This document shows positions 10,377-20,524 of a stretch of DNA of 64,000 bases, in pieces. Numbering within the stretch: the stretch's first letter is position 1; each line of letters begins with the position of its first letter. The stretch spans positions 372,001 through 436,000 of the forward strand of contig JANVFP010000011.1 in assembly GCA_027919835.1 (NCBI GenBank). The letters are read 5' to 3'. The notes beneath the pieces are model-generated. The model had not been told where the DNA came from. It saw only the letters and a program-made list of their open reading frames with translations, and did not search any database. This DNA comes from Lentinula raphanica (Eukaryota; Basidiomycota; Agaricomycetes; Agaricales; Omphalotaceae). A program made the position numbers and the translations under genes.

Positions 10377-11171
10377 CTATCCTTGTCGTCCGACTTGGGT
10401 CTGTACAGGTACAGGTCCCAAACGATCTGTCTTCCAGCGGGCATCAGCACTGTATTTTTGCCGGTATTCATCACTATGTAGTCGAGCCAACGTATATTCG
10501 TCCAAGGGTCTGTCCCCATGTTCATTTTTCTCCTCGACGAGTGTGGCCTTTCCTATCCAGGGCTCTCGGGCAAGCAAGTTCCGAAGAACCTGCATTACTT
10601 CGTTGGCTCCCTCAACGTACTCTGCGGGCCTAGCTGGGTAGTACATGCTGATAACTTCCGCTGAGGGAACGTGGAAGCTTTTAAGATCTTCCAAGAACCA
10701 ATGCTTTGTTTCTTGATCTACGAATTGAACTTCGCCTAGTTCGAAGAACGAGGGTCTCTGCGGGTCGCGTGGTACTTCGCGAGTCGACGCAGTAGTAGTC
10801 CAGCGTCTGCGATTTTTTGAATCTACCCTGAGAAAGAACTTCATGAAGTTGTTTGGAGCTACTTCATATAATATCACAGGGTACTCGTCAGGGGAAAGCT
10901 CGTTGTTAGGTGAGAGTAAGCCAGTTGTGAGCCAGCGATCAGCATAAAACTTGATAGGAGGGGGAGGAGGGGATTTCGCTAGACAATATTCAATTATCGT
11001 CTATCAGCATTGCCCATGTCACCATTCAACTAAGATAGACCTACGATCCTCAGGTTTCGCTTGGTTCGCATTAGAGTGCGCTTGACCCGGAAGCGGAACA
11101 GCCATGATTCCAAGCACACTCGCAAGGAGGAGTAATCCCACAGAGATTTTGCGCACAGTCAGAAGAACCAT
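10377..11171 (-). CDS. Small secreted protein, family A member 4
   Basis: Exons 11045-11171 and 10377-10978, with a 66-bp phase-1 intron (GTAGGT...TCTAG); 242 residues. The first exon (127 bp) is the same length and phase as that of member 5. The signal peptide is MVLLTVRKISVGLLLLASVL, followed by GIMAVPLPGQ. The mature core reads TTGLLSPNNELSPDEYPVI, SFFELGEVQFVDQETKHWFL, TLVEEKNEHGDRPLDEYTLA and RLHSDEYRQKYSADARWKTD. These correspond closely to members 3 and 5 (NEL-x-x-DE(Y/F), FVE/LVEE/FIEE, L-D-x-Y, Y...W). There is no recognised domain or catalytic signature. The leader element is at 11424-11441. Confidence 0.7.
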
Positions 11172-11423
11172 GAGTGACGATGGCAGATAGCAGGGATCCG
11201 GAACAGTAATGAATTAACTAATAAGGCAAACATTGTTGAGCTCGATAGTCTGCATGATCGATAGCCAAACAGTGAAGAATAAGTATGACTAACCGATGAA
11301 TGAAACAAATGCTAGCTGAAGCTTGCAAATTTCTTTTGATTCCTTCGTTCGAATGTGACGGCAGTAACTGAGAAAAGGATTGAGCGATAGAATACATTCC
11401 TGTATGACGCAGAGCTTCAAACG

Positions 11424-11441
11424 TACCGAACCAGCGTTACA
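11424..11441 (-). promoter_or_regulatory. Family A leader element
   Basis: The minus strand reads TGTAACGCTGGTTCGGTA, identical to the copies at 532 and 842. It lies about 270 bp before the ATG at 11171. The donor TTCG|GTACGT and the acceptor GGTTAG at 11289 predict a 138-bp leader intron, which contains TCTCAGTTACTG. Confidence 0.6.
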
Positions 11442-13017
11442 ACAGTCCAGAGAAGGGGGTAATTTGGGTACTATGAAGTGTGACGGGGGGTTGCGATGAT
11501 AGTACTGGGGAGATTGTCTGATTTTCCTGTAGAGTTAAATAGCGCTTTCCTCTTTTGCTTACATGCGTGCGTCGTGGATGGTCAGGGATGGTCGGATGAT
11601 AAAATACAAAACAGAAGCGAATTCCTGGCGAAATATTTCTAGTTTGAGAGGATAGTATCTGATAGTATTAGCCAAAACTGAATCCCTTTGAGAGTATTTT
11701 GATCAGAATCATATCAGTTCGTATGGAAAACTGGGATGCAGATACATAGCTGGGTATTTTATGATTGGTTGGACGGATTGAGGATGATTAACATCGTCCA
11801 TCGGAGCTATAGGCAGTGCACACTGCCAGCAGCTGCCAGCGCAGTAATCTGAGAGTGTTTCATGCTGGATCCTGATGAACCAGGATGAGCCTTGGATATA
11901 TCTTGGATGATTGATGGAGGCTGCGCTGAATTTGCATCTGCCGAGCAGGGCCGAGCATGCGCCGTGCGGCCTGCGGCCCGAAAAGGCTAACTCGACGACG
12001 ACGACGACGACGATGTTCGTAACTCAAACCTCATTCCCCCAGCCTGTCGGCGTTGATACCAAGCTACAAAGATCCTCTTTGGTTTATCTTGCGATCGTTC
12101 CGCTTCACTTTTTCCCCATATGCAGCTTTGAGGTGCCAGCCCTCCCGTCCTCGCTTCCAGTTCTGAAGTTGAAATTTGAGGTATCTCGCCTGAGGCCTTC
12201 GGAACGCTGATGCACAAAAGCCCTCAAAGTAGTATCACTCCGAATCTGAGAAGGAATTGCTCAAGCATCATACGATCCCTTCGATTCCACCTGATTCCAC
12301 TCGAGCTCATTCTAGCTAACTTTCTAGTCTCCCTCAGCTACTCAGTCCTCAGGCTCCTCTCATTGTCCTCGCTTCATCTCGTCCCTCTATGTCGGAACAT
12401 TTGGATGCAACTTTTGAGTAGATTTGATGTCCATCTATTGGAATCTGCGGAAAGGTTGACTGCAACGGTCCTCGCCGCCGTCATTCCCTCATTGTCCAGG
12501 TCATCATGTTTGATCGCAGAGGCGCTACTCAAAACACTATTTTCGGTTTCTAGTTCCGTTTTTCTTTGGTAAGGATCCCGGAAGATGGGTCGTCCTGATT
12601 TGAACTCTGTACACTTCTCACAAATCACGATCACTCGAGAACCATCAGCATACTGTCGGACAGCCTACGGCAGCTGGCAGGTGCGATACCAACTGATACC
12701 AATGGCTATCAAGTGATACAAATCGTGATACACGGTCAGCTCAACTGACGTTTGCAATCGATGAGGGCCGATGTCATGATGAGCTTCATGAAGTAGTGCT
12801 TGGGCCCATGTCTGCACATGTGCGTCTGATACTAAACTTATCTCTTCCCCAGATCCGGCACTGAAATCCCTCATCCTTCTCTGACCTTCCATGGATAATG
12901 AAAACAATGAGCGCGTTTTAAACCCAGAGGGGGACTCAGCGATTATCCAGAAGAACAATTGCGACGCCCCGCCCGGCGAAGAACATACGAGTACTTTATA
13001 CCCCTTCTCTGAGCTAC
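11442..13017. other. Long intergenic region with a CGA microsatellite
   Basis: About 1.6 kb. 11925-12000 is GC-rich (GCCGAGCA, GCGGCC tracts) and leads into a (CGA)6-like run at about 11993-12013. An open frame at 12210-12572 (+) is serine/leucine-rich and lacks coding character. A minus-strand frame at 12958-12665 has no convincing start or partner exon. I assign no gene here. Confidence 0.4.
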
Positions 13018-13035
13018 TGTAGCGCTGGTTCGGTA
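13018..13035 (+). promoter_or_regulatory. Family A leader element
   Basis: TGTAGCGCTGGTTCGGTA, 268 bp before the ATG at 13286. The donor TTCG|GTAAAT and the acceptor ACTGGTCAG ending at 13177 predict a 145-bp leader intron, which contains CACCAGTTACTCC. It is identical to the minus-strand copy at 7796-7813. Confidence 0.6.
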
Positions 13036-13285
13036 AATACGTTTCGACCTCCTCTGTTGTCCCACTTGTCTAATCCCGCTTGTTGAACCTGATCACCAGT
13101 TACTCCAAGTTCCTTCAACGTTTTTGAAACAGGATTTCTCTAACGGGAATTTTTGCGATTTGCTCGCCACTGGTCAGTCCTTCTTCGCTGGTCAGTTAGA
13201 CTATTGAGATTGACATAGATTTTTTCAACTCCTAGTTCTTTCATTTCTGCTTCCTCCCGTTATCTATCCCTCATCATCCTCACTC

Positions 13286-14067
13286 ATGAATAGTATTCCG
13301 ATTCTGCTCACACTCTCCGTGGCACTCCTCCTCGCGAGCACTCTTGATATAATGGCTATTCCGCTTCCGCCGAAGGATATTCACGTTCCACACGTTCTGG
13401 GTCCTCATCCTGGTGAGATTTAGTAACATTCCAAACCCAATGTTTTCGGAACAACTGAACCACAGCACAATATTATCTAGTCCGGGAACGTGTCGTGAGA
13501 ACATATGCGAGACGCAGGCGACTACATATGGAATTCGAACAATTTCCTCGAAACAACGAGCTTTTCCCCGACGAGTTCATCACGATATGCCTTCATACTG
13601 AACCCCCTCTACTTCTGGCTCTCGGCCGAGAGTCAGAGCACGATTGGGTCATCAACCACTCGAGTTGCGACTTGAGCAAGGCAAATCCCTCGTTGTTCTA
13701 TCTAGGTACACTCAGCTTGGGAGATTTGGACCTGAACGATTTCATCCGTCACTACACGATGGGCACACTCATTTCACCACACCCCATTACCGCGTTCGCG
13801 GAACCTCAGGACTATATTCTAGGAGCTCAAGATTTAGTGAACGCGTTTCGACACCACCATCTCGACAATTCCCAGCATCCCAGTCATTCTGGAGTTGTGT
13901 TCATCGAGGAGAGAGATGGTCATGCGCACCCACCCCTGGACGAATATGTGTCGGCTATGCTACATCCCGAAGAGTACTACAGACACCAACTGACTGCTGA
14001 ATATGAGACGGCTTGGAACGTAACTCGTATGCTATTCAATGATGTTGATATTGCAATTGCTCGTTAG
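13286..14067 (+). CDS. Small secreted protein, family A member 5
   Basis: Exons 13286-13412 and 13481-14067, with a 68-bp phase-1 intron (GTGAGA...ATCTAG); 237 residues. The signal peptide is MNSIPILLTLSVALLLASTL, then DIMAIPLPP. The mature region holds PRNNELFPDEFITI, SEHDWVINHSSCDL, SLFYLGTLSLGDLDLNDF, GVVFIEERDGHAHPPLDEYV and SAMLHPEEYYRHQLTAEYET followed by AWNVT. It is the clearest match to member 4 in the C-terminal half (E-E-R/K-x(5-6)-P-L-D-E-Y). A short basic stretch (YARRRRLHM) follows the splice junction. No known domain was found. It is likely secreted; the role is unknown. Confidence 0.7.
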
Positions 14068-14764
14068 GAGTAGACCTTTTTGCAATGTATGGACTTGACT
14101 CGTGTAGCACTGAATTGCTGGCTTTTTGAGCTTGACAACTGTGATGTATGTCCGTTTAATAACGTATACGGACGGTAGTACGAGATGGCCACAGAAGCCG
14201 GTTCAAATTCTTCATCTTCATTCGAGGCGCTCAGACTGTGTACATTGCAGATGCGCAACTTCGTCGTCACATAGTAGTCCGGTCCAATGTATATCGAAGG
14301 GATTGAAGGGGCTAGTGGGTGAGGACCTTGTACTTGTGGCAGTCGAGTTCAAGCGGCATGCTACAGGGGTTGTCGAAATACGTATGTAACGAACGCGGTG
14401 TTCTCTAGAAAGAAGCTTTCGTTCTCGAGGGTTGCAATGAGCTAGCCAGCGTCTGTTATCTTCGAGGCTTGCTTGAATAACGTTGGATGTTGTACCATTC
14501 GTCGTGTGCAGACTGGCGACAACGTCGTGGAAGAACTTCGACACAAAATTCCCAGGGCTTCGGGCCGCGAATGAGAAAAAAAAATTACCGACCCGAATTG
14601 TTCCGTTTCTCCCGAAAATTGAACTCGAGCGCTATAAGAAGGGCTCGAAATTTTTTTCAAGCGTAACACACTTGGTTGCTTCAGCACCTCTTACTCCCTC
14701 CCAAAAAAAGGCCACCACTCCCCTCTCACTTTTCTTTTCTTTATTTCTTCTTCTCCTCCAAAAA
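14068..14764. other. Promoter region of the ADP/ATP carrier
   Basis: About 700 bp without a convincing gene. The last 100 bp are strongly pyrimidine-rich (CTCCCTCCC, TTTCTTTTCTTT), as often seen just before highly expressed basidiomycete genes. A TATAAG-like sequence lies near 14634. Confidence 0.4.
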
Positions 14765-16140
14765 ATGGCTGCAGTCAAGAAGGGAAAGACTCCTCAGGAA
14801 TTTGCCAGTGAGTTGCTATCGCTGTTTTGCAGCTTGCTGAACTGAAAGCAACTTTTTCTTAGTCGACTTTATGATGGGTGGTGTGTCTGCTGTGAGTTTT
14901 TCTTCGTTGTTATCGAGTGAAGGACTAGTCTTACTGACTGCCACGTCGCTTTTCATCAGGCTGTCTCGAAGACCGCTGCGGCACCCATTGAGCGTATAAA
15001 GCTCTTGATTCAGAACCAGGATGAGATGGTGCGTCTTGCTCGTGTTTCTATCTGAATTCTGTCTGATAGCCTCGAGCAGATCAAGCAAGGCCGTCTCTCA
15101 CACCCATACAAGGGTATCACCGACGCCTTCAGACGGACCAGCGCCGACGAAGGTGTTCTCTCCCTATGGAGAGGTAACACCGCCAACGTCATTCGTTACT
15201 TCCCTACTCAGGCATTGAACTTCGCCTTCAGTGCGTTATCCTCGGAACTCTCTCTTTCTTCGTACTGACGTGTCAATTCTTCAGAGGACTACTTCAAATC
15301 CCTTTTCGGGTTCAAGAAGAACGAGGGATACTGGAAATGGTTCGCTGGAAACATCGCTTCTGGTGCCGGTGCCGGTGCTTCCTCCCTTCTCTTCGTCTAT
15401 TCCCTCGACTACGCCCGTACCCGTCTCGCCAACGACGCCAAATCAGCCAAGGGAGGAGGGGAGCGTCAATTCAACGGTCTCGTTGACGTTTACCGCAAGA
15501 CCATCGCTTCAGATGGTGTTGCTGGTCTCTACCGTGGATTCGTTCCCTCCGTCGTTGGTATCGTCGTCTACCGTGGTCTTTACTTTGGTCTCTTCGATTC
15601 TCTCAGTGAGTTTTTTTTTCTTTCCCAAATTAACGCCTGCCACGTGGCACGTGTCATCGTAACTTTGTTTCTGAACGTTTTTGCTGTGCAGAGCCTGTCG
15701 TCCTCGTCGGTCCTCTTGAAGGTTCTTTCCTCGCTGCATTCGCTCTCGGATGGGTCGTCACCAACGCTGCTGGAATGGCTTCTTACCCTCTTGACACTAT
15801 CCGTCGTCGTATGATGATGACTTCCGGAACTGGCCAGAAATACAAGTCGATGTTCGATGCTGGAAGACAGATCGTTGCCAAGGAGGGTGTCAGGTCGCTG
15901 TTCAAGGGTGCTGGTGCCAACATTCTGCGTGCGTTTTGCTGTTGAATGCTTTGATTGTTACTCATATTGACTCGTTGGTGTGTTATAGGTGCTGTTGCTG
16001 GTGCTGGTGTGCTTTCATTGTACGACAAGGCCCAGGAACTCATGTTCGGCAAGGTCTACTCTGGTGGTCAGTACTCTTCTAATCTTCACCTTTCTCTTAC
16101 ATATCTATAACTGACATAAACTCCTCCAGGATCTGGCTAA
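14765..16140 (+). CDS. AAC: Mitochondrial ADP/ATP carrier
   Basis: Eight exons (14765-14807, 14863-14891, 14960-15028, 15080-15230, 15285-15605, 15692-15928, 15989-16066, 16130-16140) give 312 residues, the usual length of the family. The protein exchanges cytosolic ADP for matrix ATP across the inner mitochondrial membrane. Three mitochondrial-carrier repeats are visible: [15 protein letters not shown] (repeat 1), [17 protein letters not shown] (repeat 2) and [14 protein letters not shown] (repeat 3). The last contains the RRRMMM signature specific to ADP/ATP carriers. Aromatic and glycine motifs such as [16 protein letters not shown] are intact. The very short first and last exons are supported by frame and by GT-AG junctions. 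This is an ordinary core gene inserted between two accessory genes. Confidence 0.96.
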
Positions 16141-16642
16141 ACATTTCGTTCTGCGTCATCGTCGGAGTGAGTGTGCGGGTGCGGGTAATGATAGATGTTT
16201 TAGATTTACGTGGTCTACCCTTTCATCCTTCGAGGGGAGCCACGGGTTATATCCCTATACCAAACCTGGGTTATGTCGCTCTGCATTTAGCCTTATTCGC
16301 TATCTGCTTTTTATATCTCTACTTTATCATCAGCCTTATTTTGACCAGAATTGGAGGAATGAAAAAAATCTAGAACGATTATCGAAAGCAAGATTGAAGA
16401 TCCGAGAGAGAGAGATGTGCGATTCGGTATGTTCATGACCAAGTGTATGTGGATTGATTCCATGTGCTGTTCTCGAAATTAACGCACAATTCGAATCAGG
16501 CAGTCTGATGCAGTCTGATACGTCTTCTAGATGCCTTTACTTGATACGTTGCTTTCCTTCTTTCTTTTTTCGTCGCTGCTGGCCAGCTACTAAGAATCAA
16601 ATTCCTCTGACTCTTCACATACCGAGCCATCTTCGTCTTTTC
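16141..16642. other. Intergenic region, no gene seen
   Basis: About 500 bp between the carrier and the next secreted-protein gene. A purine run (GAGAGAGAGA) lies near 16403-16414. Only short frames occur. Confidence 0.4.
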
Positions 16643-17406
16643 ATGATGCACCTTCACGCTCTAGTTGCATGCCTCTTATTTATGACAACCTCCGTCAAGG
16701 GTGTACCCTGTCACCGTAAATGCCTTGAATCTCTCCTTTGTATGTCTTCGTCTAACCTGATCCGCCATGCGTTCATCCTCATCAGGCTATCGGATCAGCT
16801 CTACAGACAAGTTCTCACTGTAGACTAATCCACGCCCGATTTATGCCAGTGGCAAACGCCCGATGGACGACAAAAAAGCCAGCCCACGAATTAGAAGCCA
16901 GAATCATCTCAACCGAAGCCACCTATGCGAAACAATTCCCGCATGGTATCTCAGCTAACATCGAGGCTATGTTGGTCCCAGTGATCCCGCACCTGGTAGA
17001 AACGTTGAGAAAAGACCATGGTGTGACGTTTGTCCGACCGCCAATTCACATTCCGGTGATTGGTGTCGAACCCGGACTGGGTCCTCTGCACTTGAACAAG
17101 CAGCCTACGCATGGTGACGTCTCGTTTTCTATCGCCTTCTCCGGCTCAGAGGGCGATGCTGCTGTGGAAGGCTGTATCAAGAACTGGTGTCTCCCTGTCA
17201 GCTATTACTCTGGACGTCTCGTACGGTCGGCGAAACTTACTGGGGAGATTTATAAAAACTATCCTAGAGAAGAGGTCTTGGCTCGTTTTGAGAACGGGAA
17301 GGTCAGTTTCTGTTGCTTCAGTTTACGGTGATCTGTGGTTGACAAAGATGTTTGGCATTGCTAGAGAATATTTCCGCTCTATGATCATGAAAAGCCTCGA
17401 GCATGA
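16643..17406 (+). CDS. Hypothetical secreted protein, possibly related to family B
   Basis: Exons 16643-16739, 16850-17301 and 17365-17406 sum to 591 bp (196 residues), all GT-AG and in frame. The signal peptide is MMHLHALVACLLFMTTSVKG, with cleavage before VPCHRKC. The mature part reads ISANIEAMLVPVIPHLVETL, then RKDHGVTF, HGDVSFSIAFSGSEGDAAVE and SGRLVRSAKLTGEIY, ending KNYPREEVLARFENGKRIFP. The order (amphipathic helix with L..L..L-x-K-x-G, then a beta-rich stretch, then a G-x-V/I-L-A-x-x-x-x-G-K/R-x-I/M-F pattern) resembles the family B domains at 32-39 kb. I regard that as suggestive only. The first intron (110 bp) is longer than usual and may hide a small exon. Function unknown. Confidence 0.5.
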
Positions 17407-17921
17407 TGCCATGACTCGCAGAAATACTTCTCGACACGAACCATAACTTTCCCAATGTGAAGCTATAGACGTTCATAATAAACTACTACTAGCTATTATA
17501 CTCCTTAGTTGAAGTCAGAAGCAGGCGTTGAACGTTGAATGTTTGGTTGAACCAGGGTTGAACGAAGTTCAAAATTGGAAGATCCCGAACTTTGCCGAAG
17601 CTTGCCGAAGCAGAAGTTATTATTCGGCCGAGACGCGTGCCGCTTGCCACTTAGAAACAACCATTCACGATTCTCTTCTTTCCTTCTTCTTTTCTCTCTT
17701 CGAAAGGCTCATAAACAGACAAAATTCTGCATTAACGAACACTCTGCTCTTTTTCAGCCCTTCTCTCATGTCACAATCACGAAAAGTGCTTGCCCAATGC
17801 CAATGCTGTGATCTCTTGTGATCTATCATCTCGTTGAACTGGCTTGCCGCTCATCAACAATTCAAACACGGTGGCACAGTTCGTCTTCAATTTCGTTGTT
17901 TGTGTAGAACCAAACCTATCC
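17407..17921. other. Intergenic region, no gene seen
   Basis: About 515 bp. 17590-17640 has repeated TTGCCGAAGC units (GCCGAAGCTTGCCGAAGCAG), and 17670-17710 is pyrimidine-rich, as in the promoter of the following gene. Confidence 0.35.
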
Positions 17922-19245
17922 ATGCAACTTTCATCTCGAATCTCAAGAACTGTTGCAGCAGCTTCAACGCTAGCCTTCTTCCACATCTGTGCTGGCAACG
18001 CGATGGCATTGACTGAAGATCGCGTCGACAAGTTTCTTTCATCCGATAACACCGACTTCCTCCCACCTGGTGCTTACATAGCTACTGGGCTTGCTTCAGT
18101 GACAGAATTTGCCCAATTTCTGGACAAAAACCCAGCAGTAGAAGTGAAGCAATTACTCCTTTCCGATTCAAGTATTTGGGACATGGAAAACAACTATGGA
18201 TTCCTCGATGTCTCCAAGTACCACTCTCATTCTTTGGACGCCGACTTGGACGTAGACGACCTTTCCTGGAGCCATTTTGGTCGTTGTAATGATGACTTGG
18301 ACGTTCCTGATGAAGAGGCTGATGCGGTGGCTCATAACACCAAGCTATCGAGAAAACAAAGGCGTTCACTAAGGGACTATCCAGCGGTTCTGGACCGGAT
18401 TCTCAATCGTTCTCATACCTCCCTGGAAACATTCTCGTATCTATTGTACATCGAGAATCATCGAGGATACTACTGTCAAACTAGACAAATACCAAACGAG
18501 AAGAATACCCGTCTCTTCAATCGCGATTTTCCTCGGCTAAAGGACCTAACAGTGAAAGGTAGCAGTGTCTGGGATCCCTTAGAACAAATTGGTCGTCAGG
18601 AACGCGAATTGTCTGAAGCTGTGGAAGATGCGCAAAGAGACCTATGGAAAATTCCTTCATTCGAAACTGTCACACATCTCCATGTTATCGGGAGTCATCA
18701 TATAAATGATGGCGAACGTTCACTTTCATCCTACAGAGCGCGGTTCAAGAATCTGACCCACATCCGGGTTACGGATTCACTACCTTCCGAATTTCGTACT
18801 CGTTATGTCAAGATCGCGAGTTCTTGGGGAATGCTGAAAGCCATGTTTGGGGGACCCTCTTATGAACCGGTACCGAGGTATGTCTTTCAGTACCTTTTCA
18901 CTATATTGTATCATCTGAATAGCCTCGCTCTCAAGGATATTCCCAGAGAACCTCACTGTGATCGTTCAGCCAAACTTCTATCCCATGCTCAACGACTTGC
19001 AAGATGATTGCGGGACTCCCGGCGCTGAATACAATGGCCTTATCCACGAGTTAGATTCGATGCAGGACCAAAATGTTCATCTTAGCTGGCCTATCCGCGA
19101 GGATTGGCTGAAATATAAATGGCAAGGGCTATATCCGGTTGAAAGAGCGATATCGAACTTCGTAGAGCATATTTCTGGAGGCGATGGAGAATGGAAGGTT
19201 GGAGAGGAGCTGATCCGAGAGACACCTCGGGAGTGGTGGTGGTAA
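17922..19245 (+). CDS. Hypothetical F-box/LRR-like protein
   Basis: Exons 17922-18877 and 18936-19245 with a 58-bp phase-2 intron; 421 residues. The acceptor CTCAAG|G was chosen because it alone joins the upstream frame to the long downstream frame ending TPREWWW. The start is the first in-frame ATG (MQLSSRISRTVAAASTLAFF). A further upstream exon is possible. The body has LRR-like strands: FPRLKDLTVKGSSVWD, FETVTHLHVIGSHHIND and FKNLTHIRVTDSLPSEF. These resemble the many Agaricomycete proteins annotated as F-box/LRR. A clear F-box is not visible. There is an acidic segment around residue 120 (DADLDVDDLSW, DDLDVPDEEAD). Function unknown; probably intracellular. Confidence 0.6.
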
Positions 19246-20524
19246 GATCGTTTTCAAGCCTCGAAGCGTTCAAAAATGATTTATACGTCTTTTCACTCAT
19301 AGGATGTTCGACGTGAAGCGAAACAGTTCAACTCACGAAGAACTGTGAAAGAATTTGCAGTGTTGGAAAGGTTTGTTGGCTGTAAATACTTCTTCAGAGA
19401 GATCACAGTGCAATCACACGAGTCGTTCAGTCGCGCCCATGAAACCTAATTTTCGTTTGATCTGTTGCACCAGTGCAAAAAGGTAGATGCAACCCCAGAT
19501 TACTAATCTTAAGCGGGTGAGAAGGATTCCATATGCGCCTGCAGATTTTCTCAATCTGAGGAATGAGTCAGAGAATGAAGTCAAGTCATTCGAGCTCAAA
19601 GCCGAGCAAATCTCCTTTCAACCTCTGACGTTGACTTTGACTTGCTCTGGTGAGTGGTAATCGTCGTATGTTCCCATATCATGTTCTGATGATGCACGAA
19701 CGGCTGGACTCATTTGGATCAAATCCTCAGTAGTGTTACCGTTCTTTTAGCTGGAAACCTTGTTCGGACACATCCGCATGCTGGTGAAACTACTACTATC
19801 CAGTTCCTGTACTGTTGAATTACCCTATGATCTTCCGGTCATACAGCAATCGATTTCTAGGTATATTTCAGCCTCTATTGAAAGATCATTTACTCACGTC
19901 CTTCTGCAGCCTTCTGAAGTCGATAACGACCTGTCTGGTCTCTGACTAGAGATCTGACTCCTGAGCAACCTAACGGCCCGTCGGCTGATCCTCGACTTCC
20001 TCCCACCACTCATGGTTGTCCCAAGCTTGCCCCTCCTTGCATTTGGAACTCGAGGTTCATGGTATTTCTTGTTCAATGATCCGAAATAAACTCTCAATAA
20101 CTACTTCCTGTCTTATAGGAAGAACTCTACTGTCAGCGAATGGTCATACACGCCCCCAGCTCATCATATCCTGCCATTGCTGGCGTTATTTCGCTTAAAG
20201 GTCGCAGGTATTCGAACCGTTACACATGGACTTCACTAAGCGTGATTGCCAACTCTGGGCACCGTCTCCCTAGCCAGTTTGTTAAACAATTTATTCAGGT
20301 CTCCTCATCTGCCTAGACGTTCATGGTCTCCTTCATTCCTCGCCGGACCGTCCAGAAGAATACCTCCTGCCTAACGGTTAAAGTTCGCTATTACTATGCC
20401 AAACAGAATCATCACACAAAGCTCACACATTGAGCAGGTGGTTGTTCCTGGATTCATTAACGAAATTGCTTAAAACATACACGATGGGACGGTTAACATC
20501 CTCCCTCAAGTCCCTGTTTTCGCA
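19246..20524. other. Gene-poor region upstream of the mannanase
   Basis: About 1.3 kb with only short, broken frames on both strands. I found no clear repeat, RNA gene or exon chain. The last few hundred bases presumably carry the promoter of the mannanase. Confidence 0.4.

Noticed and set aside
12210..12572. 120-codon plus-strand open frame
   Set aside because: Its Ser/Leu-rich composition follows the pyrimidine-rich DNA; there is no splice-supported extension, signal peptide or recognisable domain.
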